This document shows, in pieces, positions 21,098 through 32,417 of a DNA stretch of 64,000 nucleotides. Numbering within the stretch: the first letter of the stretch is position 1; every line of letters begins with the position of its first letter. Both the position numbers and the translations under genes were made by a program. Source of the DNA: Craterostigma plantagineum (taxonomy: Eukaryota; Streptophyta; Magnoliopsida; Lamiales; Linderniaceae); the NCBI GenBank assembly GCA_027422505.1, contig JAPQWV010001371.1:1-64000 (forward strand), given 5' to 3'. The notes beneath the pieces were generated by a model. The model ran no database searches. It worked only from the letters and a program-made list of their open reading frames with translations, and was not told where the DNA came from.

Positions 21098-21127
21098 ATC
21101 TAAAGGTGATTTTTTGAATCTGTTTTC

Positions 21128-21847
21128 ATGGCGTCACTCAAAGAATTAGCAAGCAATTTAATAAAGCTCGACCGCTTCGATGGTGGGAGCTTTATACGCT
21201 GGCAAAAGAGAATTCATTTTCTCTTAATTTCGCTTCAAGTAAGCTATGTTCTCAACACTCCAAGGCCCGAAGAAAATCCTGAAGAAACTATCGCCGACGC
21301 AAGGAGAAGGCAAAAATGGGATACCGATGACGAGATATGTCGGGGACATATCTTGAATGCTATGAGCGATGCACTCTTCGACGTTTATCATACCGTAGCG
21401 ACGGAAAAAGAATTATGGGAAAGATTAGAGACAAAGTATCTTCAGGAAGACGCTACAAGTAAGAAATTTATTGTCTCACGTTTTAATAATTTTAGGATGG
21501 ATGATAACAGACCAACTATGGAGCAATTCCATGAGATTGAGCGTATGTTGAATAATTTTAATCAACATAAAATGGTCATGGACGAGACAATTATCGTGTC
21601 TAATGTCATCGACAAGTTGCCCCCTTCGTGGAGAGACTTTAAACGAAATCTAAAGCATACGAAGGAAGATATCTCTCTTGAACAGCTTGCAATTTCTCTT
21701 CGAATCGAAGAGGAATTTCGCAAGGAATTGAAAACACAGGAAAATGAGAAGGAACAGATCAACTCGAAAGTGCTCGTAGTTGAGGATGGTAATCGGACCA
21801 AACCTTCAAAGAAAGGCAATTTCAAGGCAAAAATGCACAGAAGTTAA
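21128..21847 (+). pseudogene. copia Gag of the Tork-like element
   Basis: A 239-residue ORF starting MASLKELASNLIKLDRFDG, followed by FIRWQKRIHFLL, the DDEICRGHILNAMSDALFDVY block, KFIVSRFNNFRM and DKLPPSWRDFKRNL. This is the UBN2/retrotran_gag type of plant copia capsid. The zinc knuckle (CYHCGKPGHYKNEC) continues in another frame from about 21866, so a frameshift near 21830 separates capsid from knuckle. It would build the particle shell. The start lies 30 bases after the LTR, so there is almost no leader. Confidence 0.88.
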
Positions 21848-23391
21848 CAAGCAAAAGAAAGGAAGTTGCTATCACTGTGGAAAACCAGGCCATTATAAAA
21901 ATGAATGTCGTCTCTTGAAGAAGCAAAAAGCGAATGGCACATCCTCTAAAGCAATAGATAACCTAGTTGCAGTCATATCAGAAGTAACTACGATCGAAGA
22001 TGACGATGAATGGTGGATCGATTCAGGAGCCACCCGCCATGTTTGCAAGGATAAACAAATGTTCAAAAACATGGAAGCAGTGCCTGAAGGAACCGTCCTC
22101 TACATGGGAAATGCTACGGAAGTCCCTGTTCTTGGAAAAGGGAGCATAGAGATGGAATTTACATCCGGGAAAAGGTTGACACTAAATAATGTGTACTATG
22201 CGCCGGAAGTAAGGAAGAATCTAGTATCGGGTAGTGTTCTGAATAAATTTGACTTCAAACTAGTTTTCGAAGCAAATAATTTTGTACTTTGGAAGGGAGG
22301 ATTGTTTGTAGGGAAGGGTTGTGCAACGGAATGTTCAAGTTGAACATTTCCAATAATATTAAAATCAGTTATGCTTATATCATTGATTCTCCTAACTTAC
22401 GACATAATAGATTAGGACATGTTCATTATGGAAGAATTCGTTGCATGTCAAAACTAAATATGATTCCGCATGTCAAAACTGAAATAACATTTGTCGAACA
22501 TGCATGCTAACAAAAATAACTCGAAGTTCTTTTCCAAAAGTAGAAAAAAAGTTCAAAATTATTAGATTTAATTCATTCAGATGTATGTGATTTGCAGAGT
22601 ACTCCTACAATCGGAAGTAGAAAATATTTTATTACTTTTATAGACGACTGCAATAGATATTGTGTTGTCTATTTATTGCATTCTAAAGACGAAGCTCTTG
22701 AAAAATTTAAGATTTTCAAGAATGAATCGAATTACAATGTGAAATGTTTATAAAACGTTTAAGAACTGACAGAGGTGGAGAATACTACAATCCATCATAT
22801 TTTGAGACAACGGGTATAGTCCATGAGACTACTGCTCCGTATACTCCACAACAAAACGGAGTGGCAGAGCGCAAAAATCGAGTTCTAACGGAGATGATAA
22901 ATTCTATGATGTCAGCATCCGGATTAAATTCTGGGTTTTGGGAAGAAGCATTGCTAACGGCATGTCACATCCTCAATCGAGTCCCTAATAAACGGAACAA
23001 AGTAACTCCTTACAAAATTTGGAACAAAAGAAAACCTAACTTGAGTTATTTCATGGTTTGGGGTTGTCGAGCAATCGTTAAGGTTCCAGGACCCAAAAGA
23101 AAGAAACTGGGTGGTGAAAGAGGTATTGAGTGCATATTTATTGGTTATGCACAAAATAGCAAAGCATATAGATTTTATGTTATGGAACCTAATGACTATA
23201 TATCGGTTAATACCGTAATGGAGTCATGTGATGCCATTTTCGATGAGCAACGGTTTAAGTCAATACCTCAGATTAAGGACATGGATATACATAAAAATAT
23301 CTCACTAGATGACACAATTGAACGAACCGATGGACAACAAGATGTTGAAATTCGTCGAAGCAAACGTGCTCGAAAAGCTCGTGATTTCTGA
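21848..23391 (+). pseudogene. zinc knuckle, protease and integrase of the Tork-like element
   Basis: The zinc knuckle CYHCGKPGHYKNEC is followed by protease WWIDSGATRHVC with the active DSG. The pre-integrase region near 22390 keeps LRHNRLGHV but is broken by stops between 22510 and 22744, where the first catalytic Asp region (LIHSDVCD) can still be read. The integrase continues with LRTDRGGEYY (second Asp) and TPQQNGVAERKN (Glu), then the C-terminal GCRAIVKVP and GYAQNSKAYRF. The ORF ends at 23391 inside the link to RT, which is in another frame. Confidence 0.88.
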
Positions 23392-25021
23392 TTTCTTTAT
23401 GTTTCTTGTGGAAGGAACAAGAGAAAGTGTTACCCAAGAAGTCCCATTCTGTTATAACACAGAAGATGATCCTCAATCATTTGAGGAAGCCATGAAATCA
23501 CGGGATGTCGCTTTCTGGATAGAAGCGATAAATGATGAAATGGATTCAATCATGGGAAATCAAACATGGATTTTGGTTGATCCACCACTGGGCTCGAAAC
23601 TTATTGGGTGCAAATGGATATTCAAAAAGAAAACTAAACTCGATGGTACGATCGAGAAGTTTAAAGCTCGATTAGTAGCTAAGGGTTTCAGTCAGAAATC
23701 AGAAATCGATTACTTTGATACTTATTCTCCAGTGGCGAGAATGACAACAATACGATTGTTAATAGCAATGGCATCCACATATAAACTTATTATTCATCAG
23801 AAGGATGTGAAGACGGCCTTTCTAAACGGAGAGCTAGATGAAGAAGTTTACATGAAACAACCAGAAGGTTTTGTTATGCAAGGCCAAGAGCAAAAAATAT
23901 GTAAACTTATAAAATCGTTATATGGTCTGAAACAAGTGCCAAAACAGTGGCATCAAAAGTTTGACCAAACGGTACTTGCTAATGGTTTCAAAATAAACCA
24001 AGCAGACAAATGTGTCTATAGTAAGTTTAATGGAGATAAAGGAGTTATAATTTGCCTTTATGTTGATGATATTTGGTACTGATTTCAGAGAAACCAAAGA
24101 ATTCCTATCGAATAACTTTGCCATGAAAGATATGTGTGAAGCAGATGTTATTCTTGGGATAAAAATCCTAAGAGGAGATGAAGGGATAACACTTACTCAA
24201 TCTCATTACATTGAGAAAGTATGGAGAAAATTTAATCACTCGGATTGCGTTCCCGCATCTAGTCCATTTGATCCAAATATAAAGTTGATCAAAGATACCG
24301 AAAAACCAGTATCACAGTTGGTGTATTCCAAAGTGATAGGTTGTCTGATGTATGCGATGACATGCACAAGACCAGATATAGCTTTTGCGGTTGGAAAGCT
24401 AAGTAGATACACTAGTAACCATAGTGATGCACATTGGCATGCAATCACGAGAATCTTTAAATATCTAAAGAAAACTAAGGAATATGGCATATGCTATGGT
24501 GGATATCCTTCAGTTGTAGAAGGATATTCTGATGCTAGTTGGATAACTGGCAGCGGTGATCATGCAAGTACTAGCGGTTGGATCTTTATGCTTAGCGGAG
24601 GTGCGATTTCTTGGGGATCTAAGAAACAGATTCAACTATGGCATCTGAATTTGTTGCCCTTGCTTCTGCAAGCAAGGAAGTAGAATGGCTACGCGATTTA
24701 CTATTTGAGTTGCCAATATTGGAAAAACCAATTGCACCTATTTCGATTCATTGTGATAGTGAAGCAACTCTTGCGAGAGCATACAATCATGTTAACAATG
24801 GAAAATCAAGACATATCGGAATACGACATGGTTATGTAAGATATTTAATCTCTACCATCGATTATGTACGATCTAGCGATAATCTCGCAGATCCATTGAC
24901 AAAAGCTTTATCACGAGACGTAGTCAACAAGACGTCTAAGGGATGGGTCTCAAGCTCATTAAATCGAAGTCACCCATGGTGGAACCTCAACCCGACACTT
25001 GATATACCTTCTAAGTCTTGA
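23309..25021 (+). pseudogene. reverse transcriptase and RNase H of the Tork-like element
   Basis: RT reads [64 protein letters not shown], and CLYVDDI near 24054-24074. The frame is lost directly after YVDDI: the expected loop is missing and the next frame starts with FRETKEFLSNNFAMKDM. RNase H has YSDASWITG and the final SIHCDSEATLARAYN and SRHIGIRHGYVR blocks, in yet another frame from 24638. At least two frameshifts and a small deletion are present. Confidence 0.88.
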
Positions 25022-25539
25022 GTTCAATGAGTCAAAGTACATCATCACCGTGATTTGGAGTGCTACAATATATTATGCATCCCAAGTTTAAGTAGCACTT
25101 GTTGCCCGTTAGTAAAAAGGTAGGTTGAGATTTGATCTCTTAATAGGTCTATAGGCTATATTTTAATTTTGTCGGATATCGAACGACGGGGATATCGTGA
25201 TAGGTCTACCTATGTGAGTGTAAAAGTTTGACCGCTTAAAAGAAGTTCAAGAGCTTGACTTCGACACACTCATGAAGGATACTGGACACAAGGTCTATAA
25301 TGTGTCGCTATAAATGAATGTCTGGCGGTGTGAGAAAATCAAATGTGTGACCGACTCTACAGGTTGTCAGTATGAATAATTGGTTCAAGGCTGTATCCAC
25401 CATTTTATTCGGACCTCTTGTATCGAGCCTTCACTAAGTGATGGTTCAAATCTTTTGGAATACCATTATCTATGAATGAGATTTATAGATTTGTTTATCA
25501 TTAAGGAGAGTTTCCTTTATATTGAAAATGGCGGGGGAT

Positions 25540-26017
25540 TGTTGAATATTTTCAAATAAAGAAAATAAAATATTAAAATATTATATGACTTAGTCGAAGA
25601 GTCGTATCCCTTCGTAGGAAATAATTAATGAATTGTTATATCACTTCAATGAAACATTATATCTGTTAAGTTATCTCTTTTGGCGAATAGAAGTACCAAT
25701 TCAGAAGGAACCTCTCTGCAATTATAAATACTTGTGTTCTTTCTTCTGCAGAGAATCAACTCAAGCAATCAAATCTGCTCAAACACACCAAAAGAATTCA
25801 GTGCATACTTCGCTAAAGCAAAAGCGCAGTACGTGTTTCTTTGTATCCTGAAGGTATTCGGTTGTTCTCTCGTTTGCTTTGTAGAGAGCGAAAATCACCT
25901 TTAGGAAAGTGGCTTATAGATACACGCCTAGAAACAGATTATCTCAAGTTCCTGCAGAATTCCAAACTTGAAAGAGGACGAAGTCTTTTGATCACTATAG
26001 CCTCATCCTTCACAACA
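25540..26017 (+). repeat. 3' LTR of the Tork-like element
   Basis: 478 bases, TGTTGAATATTTTC to TTCACAACA, followed by TCTTT. It keeps TATAAATA near 25725, which the 5' copy has lost. Otherwise the two LTRs differ by scattered single changes. Confidence 0.92.
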
Positions 26018-26291
26018 TCTTTCAATCATCATACCAAAGTATGTTGTTTACCAAAGACCAGCTGTATATGGGCCCACTTACCATGTGTTTCGGTCCTCAT
26101 CTTCTACGATCTTCTTCAACCTTTTTGATAACCAACAACAGAAAAAAGAAGCAACTTTTTTTTATTGTCTCAGTCCACTTTCCAAGCATATAGGAACAGG
26201 CAAAAATCTGACTGAAAACCCTCCATTGTCGTTGAGCTTTGAAGCAGTGCTTGAAGATGATGATGAAACATATGGAGACGATGATAGTAAA

Positions 26292-26835
26292 TTAACTTGA
26301 CTTGAACACAAACAAGGCGTGTCCTAAACCTGGACAAAATAGCCAATTATGGGCATCCAAATACACTTCGATCCTCGATTTGTTCAGTTGAATCGACCGA
26401 TTTCCTCTGAACTTCCACTGCAAATGCTTCACATATATGACCTGATAACCATCGATGTAAATCTCCATCTCAGGCTCAACCTTACTATTACTACTAGTGT
26501 TATTATTATTACCACCGCCGCCGCCTTTTGTCCAACACTCGATGATTATGTCGTGAAAGCTGCCCTTTTCTTGAAACTTAACCCTAGTGGAGAACTTTTT
26601 CTTGCCAAAGATGTGTTCCTTTCTCGAAACTAATATAGGGTCTGCAAGAGCTGGCCTGCATCTTGTCTTCCTATAAGCCTCCTTCTTCATGTTCCCCAGG
26701 AGTAAATCGACCTCATTTTTAGACACGATGGCCACGTAATAATCCGAACTAGGTTCTATTTCGCCGTTGAACTCGCAGCCCTAAGATCCCAGAAAACATC
26801 GATGGGCGTTTCGTCTACCAAGAAGCGTTTGGACC
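26292..26835 (-). pseudogene. DUF868 family gene, C-terminal half, cut by a retrotransposon
   Basis: From 26835 downward the reading is SKRFLVDETPIDVFWDLRAA, then a one-base frame change near 26775. It continues EFNGEIEPSSDYYVAIVSKNEVDLLLGN, KKEAYRKTRCRPAL, LVSRKEHIFGKKKFSTRVKF, EMEIYIDGYQVIYVKHLQWKFRGN and LDAHNWLFCPGLGHALFVFK. This is the conserved core of plant DUF868 proteins, whose function is unknown. The frame closes soon after FK; another frame stays open further down to about 26160 with a Ser-rich tail, so a second frameshift is possible. A retrotransposon LTR starts right at the Ser of SKRF, and the N-terminal half is not found on the other side. Dead gene. Confidence 0.85.
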
Positions 26836-27080
26836 TGTTGGAAAAAAACTCACGCTAACACAGTGAAAACACGATATTGATTTGTGAAGTTGAATCGACT
26901 ACTGTTTCCGTAGCCTCTGTACTCCTTAAATAATAGTTTACATGGACGCCATTAAATGCCTTACAATCAGGCGACTAATTTAGCCTACGCTAATAAGGAA
27001 AAGATAATCACTCCCTAAGGAAAATAAAATCATATCCTAAGCTAATTAAGGAAGGTAGATCACAAGGATTATTTCCCACA
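26836..27080 (-). repeat. 3' LTR of the G+C-rich copia element
   Basis: On plus it runs TGTTGGAAAA to ATTTCCCACA, 245 bases. The purine tract, on minus TAGGAGGAGAT, abuts it at 27081-27091. Unlike the coding part, the LTR is AT-rich. Confidence 0.85.
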
Positions 27081-27117
27081 ATCTCCTCCTAAGCCTTGTG
27101 TCCACCGTTGATGTCGA

Positions 27118-28924
27118 TCAGGCCGATCTTGCCTCGTAGCTCATGAAACTTGGTCCTTCCAATTTCGTCAGAATGTCGCCCAGCTGATCCTCGTTTCTGA
27201 TGAACTCTACATCAATTAAGCCTTCTTCTGCAGCCTCCCGAATGAAGTGGTATTTCACTCGGATGTGCTTACTCTGTTCGTGGAGTACTGGATTCTTGAT
27301 CAAAGCAATAGCAGACTTATTGTCCACCCTCAGCATTGGCGCTCTTGCTGTTGTTCCCTGCACCTCAGATAACACACGAGCGAGCCATAATGCCTGACAA
27401 GCAGCATTAGCAGCTGCTATATACTCTGCCTCACAGCTGGACTGAGCCACCACCTTCTGCTTCATGGATTGCCAGGTGATCGGGCTCCCGCTGAGGAAGA
27501 AAATCACGCCAGTTGTGCTTTTACTTGTATCAACATCCCCGGCGTAATCACTGTCACTGAAGCCTGTCAGATAAAGCTCCTCCTTCTCCTTCCTGCCGAA
27601 CCAGAGTCCCCAATCTTGGGTCCCAGCCACATAGCGCAGGATGCGCTTCACAGCTGCAAGGTGATCCTCGCGTGGATCCTCCAGGAACCGACTCACATAG
27701 CCAACCGCAAACGCAAGATCGGGGCGAGTGTTGACCAAGTACCTCAAGCTCCAGACGACACTCCTGTATGCCGTCGCATCGACCGGCGGCTCTGTGCTGA
27801 GCTTGCTCAACTTCAGGCGCGGTTCCATGGGCACGTGATATGGGTTACAACCTGCCATGCCGCTCGTCTCCAGGATCTTGCCGGCGTAGGCGCCCTGGCT
27901 CAGCGAGATAATAGTGAAGCAGGCCGAGGTCACTCATCTTGAATGCGGCCGCCATCTCCTCCTTGAATGACTTGATGTCGCCGCCGTTCGAGCCGGTGAT
28001 CACGAGGTCATCGACATAAACCCCGATCACCAGCTGCTTGCCGCCGTTCCGCCTGATGTAGATGGCGTGTTCGGAAGGGCTCTTCCTGAAGCCGAACGAC
28101 AATAGCGTGCTGTCCAGCTTCGCATTCCATGTGCGCGGCGCTTGATGCAGCCCGTACAGTCCCTTGCGGAGCTTGAGCACCTTGTGCTCCTTGCCGGTGA
28201 TGTCGAACCCCGGCGATTGCTCGACGTAGACCTCCTCCTCCAGGTCTCCGTTCAAGAACGCTGACTTGACGTCCATGTGGTGCACCTCCCATCCTTCATG
28301 CGCCGCGAGGGCGATGATCAGGCGCACCGAGTCCAGCCGCGCCACCGGTGCGAGCACTTCATCGTAGTCGATGCCGTGCCGCTGAGCGTAACCCTTCACC
28401 ACGAGGCGCGCCTTATGTTTGGACACCGCCCCGTGCTCGTCCCTCTTCACCTTGAAGACCCACTTCAAGCCGATCGCCCGACGGCCCGGCGGGAGGTCGG
28501 CGAGAGACCACGTCTGGTTGTCCTCAATCGAGTCAATCTCCTCCATCATCGCCTTCCTCCAGCTGGGGCTGCGTTCCGCCTCGACGAACGATGCAGGTTC
28601 GTCGGAGCTCATGGCGTGGAGCTCCTCTCCCATCAGTGCTCGTGGCACGAAGCCACGAGGCGAAGCCGGCCCGATGATGTTGTCGATCTTTCGAAACTGG
28701 AGAGGGGCGTCGTCGTCGTGGTCGGCGTCCAAGTGCTCGTCGACGTCGTTCGGCGGTGAGGCGAACTCCACCTCATGTGCCCCACCAGATCCTGCTGGTC
28801 CACCACCTTGAGGCGATGTCGGCGGCGTCAGCTTGTCCTCCTGAGTTGTAGTTCCAGGTGCCTGCTCAGTGCTCTCGGCCACCGGATGTCCCTGGTTCGC
28901 GATGGAGTACTCCACCGTGAACAC
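27118..28924 (-). pseudogene. RT and RNase H of the G+C-rich copia element
   Basis: RT starts around MEEIDSIEDNQTW and has KWVFKVKRDEHG, KARLVVKGYAQRHGIDY, DVKSAFLNGDLEEEVY, LYGLHQAPRTW and VYVDDLVITGS. After DLGLLHYYL a small deletion and frame change (near 27860-27900) skip the GIEV segment. RNase H resumes at ISLSQGAYAGKIL and runs through YLVNTRPDLAFAVGYVSRF, GFSDSDYAGD, SCEAEYIAA, RVDNKSAIAL and KHIRVKYHFIRE to a stop at 27118. The upstream link (28924-28700) is proline- and acid-rich. Close resemblance to elements abundant in grasses is my recollection of the family. Confidence 0.88.
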
Positions 28925-28955
28925 ATCGTCGCCGCCTTTCGACTCGCCGTCGGCC

Positions 28956-30032
28956 TCAGTCCCAGTTCCATTGGGCTCCCTCGTCGAACACCACGTCGCG
29001 CGTCACGTGGACACGCTTCGTGACAGGGTCGTAACCGCGATATGCTTTGGAGCCGCGCTCGTAGCCAATGAAGATCATCTTACGGCCATGATCCTCGAGC
29101 TTCTTCAGATGTGGCATCGTATTACGAACGTAGACGATGCAGCCGAACGTCCTCAAATGGTGAACTGCCGGCTTCTTCCCATGCCACGCTTCGAACGGCG
29201 TCACTCCGTCCACGCTCTTCGTTGGGCACCGACTGAGGATGTAAACTGCAGTGATCACGGCCTCGCCCCAGAACCATTCGGGCAGCCCCTTCGCCTTGAG
29301 CATACTCCTCGCTGTCGCCACCACCGCCCCGTTCCTCCGATCGACCACGCCGTTCTACTACGGACTGTATGGTGCGGTGTGTTGGCGATGTATTCTTTCT
29401 TCGGCGCAATACTCCGCGAATTCAATCGATGTGAATTCGCCACCACGATCGGTCCGGAGAGCCCCCAACTTCAGCCCGGATTCCCCTTTGCCCGTGCTTG
29501 GAGTTCCTTGATAGAGGCCGCGGCACGATCCCTCGTAGGAATGGTGGCTACCCACATATAACGGCTAAGGTCATCGATGAGCAACAAGAAGTACCTGTTG
29601 CCGCTTGGGGTTGCTGGTGTGATTGGCCCGCACAGATCGCCATGCACAAGCTCAAGTCGCTGCTTCGCATGATAGTCCGCTTTTGCCGGGAATGGGGTGC
29701 GCTTCTGCTTCCCGGCCAGACATGCATTGCACAGCTGGTCCACCTGTCCGATCTCCGGCAGTCCGCGCACCAGCTCCTCCCGAGCTAGCTTTCAGAGCAC
29801 CGCCATGTTGACATGGCCGAAGCGATCATGCCACCTCGTCGCCGCGCCCGCGCACCGCTAAGCACATCGGCGATGCTATCTTGATCCGAAGAAGGTATAG
29901 ACGGTTCGCCTCGCGCGTCACCCTTGCCAACAGTTGACCGCCGAGCTTCTGAATCCGTATCACGCCATCTTCGACCTCGATCTTGTAGCGGACCTCATCG
30001 AGCTGGCCAAGACTCACGATGTTCGTCGTCAA
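28956..30032 (-). pseudogene. protease end and integrase of the G+C-rich copia element
   Basis: Below 30032 the reading gives NIVSLGQLDE of the protease-to-integrase link, then CNACLAGKQKRTPF of the zinc region and VHGDLCGPI, which holds the first Asp. RTDRGGEFTS holds the second Asp. At HTAPYSP the next two codons, normally two Gln, are TAG TAG. The chain continues NGVVDRRN, where the catalytic Glu is replaced by Asp. It ends with RTFGCIVYVR and GYERGSKAYRGYDP. So integrase is truncated and its third catalytic residue is changed. Confidence 0.87.
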
Positions 30033-30044
30033 TCGTGGAATGAA

Positions 30045-30690
30045 CTAGACGCCGTCGAATGAACGGAGCTCCCCGTTCTTGCACACAAAGATGACGGTTC
30101 CCCGCCCTTCAATGCGTGCCACCGAGTCGTTGCCGAAACGCACGGTGCCTCGTACCGCCACGTCGAGCTTCGAGAAGGCGGTCCTAGACCCGGACATGTG
30201 ATTGGTTGCCCCCGAGTCCAGGATCCACGTCCCCGCCTCCCGTTCCTCTTCTTCTTCCCCGAGCTGCGCGAACACCTTCTCTTCGCGGATCTCGATCTGG
30301 GCCACGGACGACGTCGATGAATTCGCCGTCGATGGTGGCGTCGGTGAGGAGAAAATGGGGGAGCACTTTGCGAGACAAAGTGAGGCCTCTTCCTCTTCGT
30401 GGACTGCATGGGCCTGCACCTTCTTGGGCTTCGACCAGCACTCCCGGGCCCAGTGGCCCAGCTTCCCACAATTTCGGCACTCGTCGCCTGCGTGCTTGTT
30501 CAAAGTAGCCGGCCCACTTGGCAACGCACCAGCTCGCCCACGACCGCGCCCTCGTCGGCCGCCTCCTCTCTTCGCGCCACGACCGCGTGAGTGGTTCTCC
30601 GCCTCTCGCTTCTTTCGTTGCGCGTCCCACTGCTCCTCAGTGAGATACAGCTTGCCCTCGTGCTGTAGTGACGCCGATAACAGTTCATAT
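30045..30690 (-). pseudogene. Gag C-terminus and protease of the G+C-rich copia element
   Basis: Starts in YLTEEQWDARQRK, then an Arg/Gly-rich stretch (SRGRGAKRGG, RRGRGRGRA) that may bind RNA. The zinc knuckle CRNCGKLGHWAREC and, after an acidic link, the protease motif TWILDSGATNHMSG follow. The N-terminal capsid domain is absent because the element is cut at about 30690. Confidence 0.85.
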
Positions 30691-31689
30691 TTAGGTCCTT
30701 ATCTATAAATTGGGTCCTTTAAACTAATGTTTTTTTTGAAAAAGGTCTTAACCCTATTTTAAAACATTTTTGGGGCCTGAAACTTAATATACCCTTAAAA
30801 AATGAAGTGGCATTGAAAAGTTTATCCATTGAAGGTAAGGTACTATTTTGGGCCTTACTTATTTAATGAACTTTGAGTGCGTTCACTTTGATGGATGGAA
30901 TAATCAACACAACTTTGTCTTGAGATTATTAATCGGAAAGGATATTCATTTGGAAAATAAAAAAAGTATGCTCTTTGGCTTTCTAAACATTGGCCCATTG
31001 GACTATAGTTCGGTTTGCAACACGTATCCCTATGTAATGTATGGAAATTACAAAAATATCCTCAGAAAAGCGAAAGGCCACAAAGCAGTTGAACATCCCA
31101 TTATTCGAACCTTCTTCTCGTGCTTTAACAGAAGTGAAGCTGCGACAATATCTCGTGGCCAAAAAAGAGACTGTCCAAACTGCTTTTCAGCGCTTCAAGT
31201 TAATTTCAGTAACATCGAAAGTATCTCCATTTCATAGCTTGTGGTTTAGCGAATGGGTTTATGGTTGCGCTAACATATCTCCATTTACTTGTTTGGTGTT
31301 AACGATTTGATAATCACTGCATTCCTGTCAATGTTTTGCATATCTCATTTGTTAGGTAGGAATTGCATGCTATTTTTTGTAAAGCTGCTTCATCATTATC
31401 TGTAATGAGCGTTTTTCTTTGTTCCATATATTGTTAGATATATGGAGATACTCATTCCTTATCACTTCATTGATAATTTTTATATGTACTTTAGGATGTC
31501 TACCGAACGTGGCTTTTGTCCTGGGCAAATAATGGAGATACGATATCGTTGACAAGTGTTATTGTCCTTACCCGGCACACGCCGGAATTGCAGTTGTGGG
31601 TCCGAATAAGGTTACTGCTTGGAAATTGTATTCCATTTGTCGAAATCGAGCGTGTCAATATTGGAAACGACTAAACCCCAAAAATACAA
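30691..31689. other. Intergenic, no recognised gene
   Basis: AT-rich sequence. An ORF of 129 codons at 30848-31237 overlaps another of 89 codons at 31041. Neither shows a known domain or a convincing exon structure, and I do not call a gene here. A 3' part (31560-31689) is of mixed composition and leads into the palindrome array. Confidence 0.5.
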
Positions 31690-32100
31690 GTTTTCATAAC
31701 GTGACCACGCCATTGCCCAACGTCACGGCTATGACATGCTAGGTGAGAGGCCGTGACCTCCTAGACACGGCCGCGTAAAGACCAACATGTAACCGTGAGC
31801 CTCGACCAGGAGGTGCTGTCGTTACCTCACGGCCGTGAAGGTTGCCAACAACCCTCTGCCGTAGCTCACGACCGACATGCTTACACAAGGCCGTGGCCCG
31901 CGGCAGAGGGCCACTGACAAACTTCACGACCATGAATTAGCCACCATGTGGCCGTAGGTCGTGGCAGAGAGCTGGTGGCGTGCTTCACGGCCGTGAAGAG
32001 GCCAACATGTGACCGTGAGTCACGGTAGAGAGCTGATGCCCTTACCTAACGGCCGTGAAGTGATGAAAATGTGGCCGTGAAGCTGCACCACATTTCACGT
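31690..32100 (+). repeat. Array of TCACGGCCGTGA palindromes, third locus
   Basis: About seven degenerate units follow the same plan as the LTR array: full palindrome, short spacer, then half-site GGCCGTGA. Examples are near 31826, 31986 and 32047. Many palindromes carry one change (TCACGACCGTGA-like). No LTR ends or pol sequence adjoin it, so it is probably a remnant of the same retrotransposon family. Confidence 0.8.
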
Positions 32101-32417
32101 GAAGGAAGGATGCGAGCGGTTCAGAGGCACGAGAAGCTCGTTTGAAGGTCGGTTGATGTTCATTCGAAAGGCAAATTAATGGGCACCTTGGTCGTCAACA
32201 ATAACATTGTTATACAGACCAACTGATGATTAACAAAAGTACATAAATCACTAGGAAACCATTTAGTGTACGTTAAGTATCCGCAAGAAATCAACAAAAT
32301 CCCATAGCAAGCACCAACTTTACATACCTGATATCAAAAGATTAGTCCTCCATCAATGACATAAGAAATAAGTGGTCTAGACTTCGCACCAACAAAATGA
32401 ACATCAATCATCTTATA
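32101..32417. other. No gene seen
   Basis: AT-rich sequence between the array and the Harbinger ORF. I could not find the terminal inverted repeat of the Harbinger element here. Confidence 0.4.

Larger units (their letters stand above)
20636..26017 (+). mobile_element. Tork-like Ty1/copia element with both LTRs and target duplication
   Basis: LTRs at 20636-21097 and 25540-26017 begin TGTTGAATATTTTC and end TTCACAACA. The flanking TCTTT at 20631-20635 and 26018-26022 is a perfect five-base target duplication. A purine tract GGCGGGGGAT precedes the 3' LTR. Gag, protease, integrase, RT and RNase H follow in copia order. Several frameshifts make it inactive. The sequence after the 5' LTR (AATCTAAAGGTGA) is not the usual TGGTATCAGAGC primer site. 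Confidence 0.95.
26836..30690 (-). mobile_element. G+C-rich Ty1/copia element (Ale-type), 5'-truncated
   Basis: On the minus strand RNase H (27118) is followed by a purine tract and a 3' LTR (27080-26836). Gag, protease, integrase and RT lie upstream, ending abruptly near 30690 inside gag at YLTEEQWDARQRK. The coding part is far richer in G and C, with many CG pairs, than anything else in the window. Several frame breaks and two adjacent stops in integrase make it dead. It was inserted in the DUF868 gene. Confidence 0.9.

Noticed and set aside
28277..29561. Several long plus-strand ORFs in the G+C-rich element
   Set aside because: They lie exactly opposite to RT and integrase; high G+C content keeps reverse frames open. 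No own domains.
30848..31310. Two overlapping ORFs of 129 and 89 codons
   Set aside because: No known domain, no supporting splice pattern, and AT-rich composition like the surrounding non-coding DNA.
31690..32100. Centromeric or satellite DNA
   Set aside because: Only about seven degenerate units with the same plan as the LTR array, so a retrotransposon remnant is the simpler reading.
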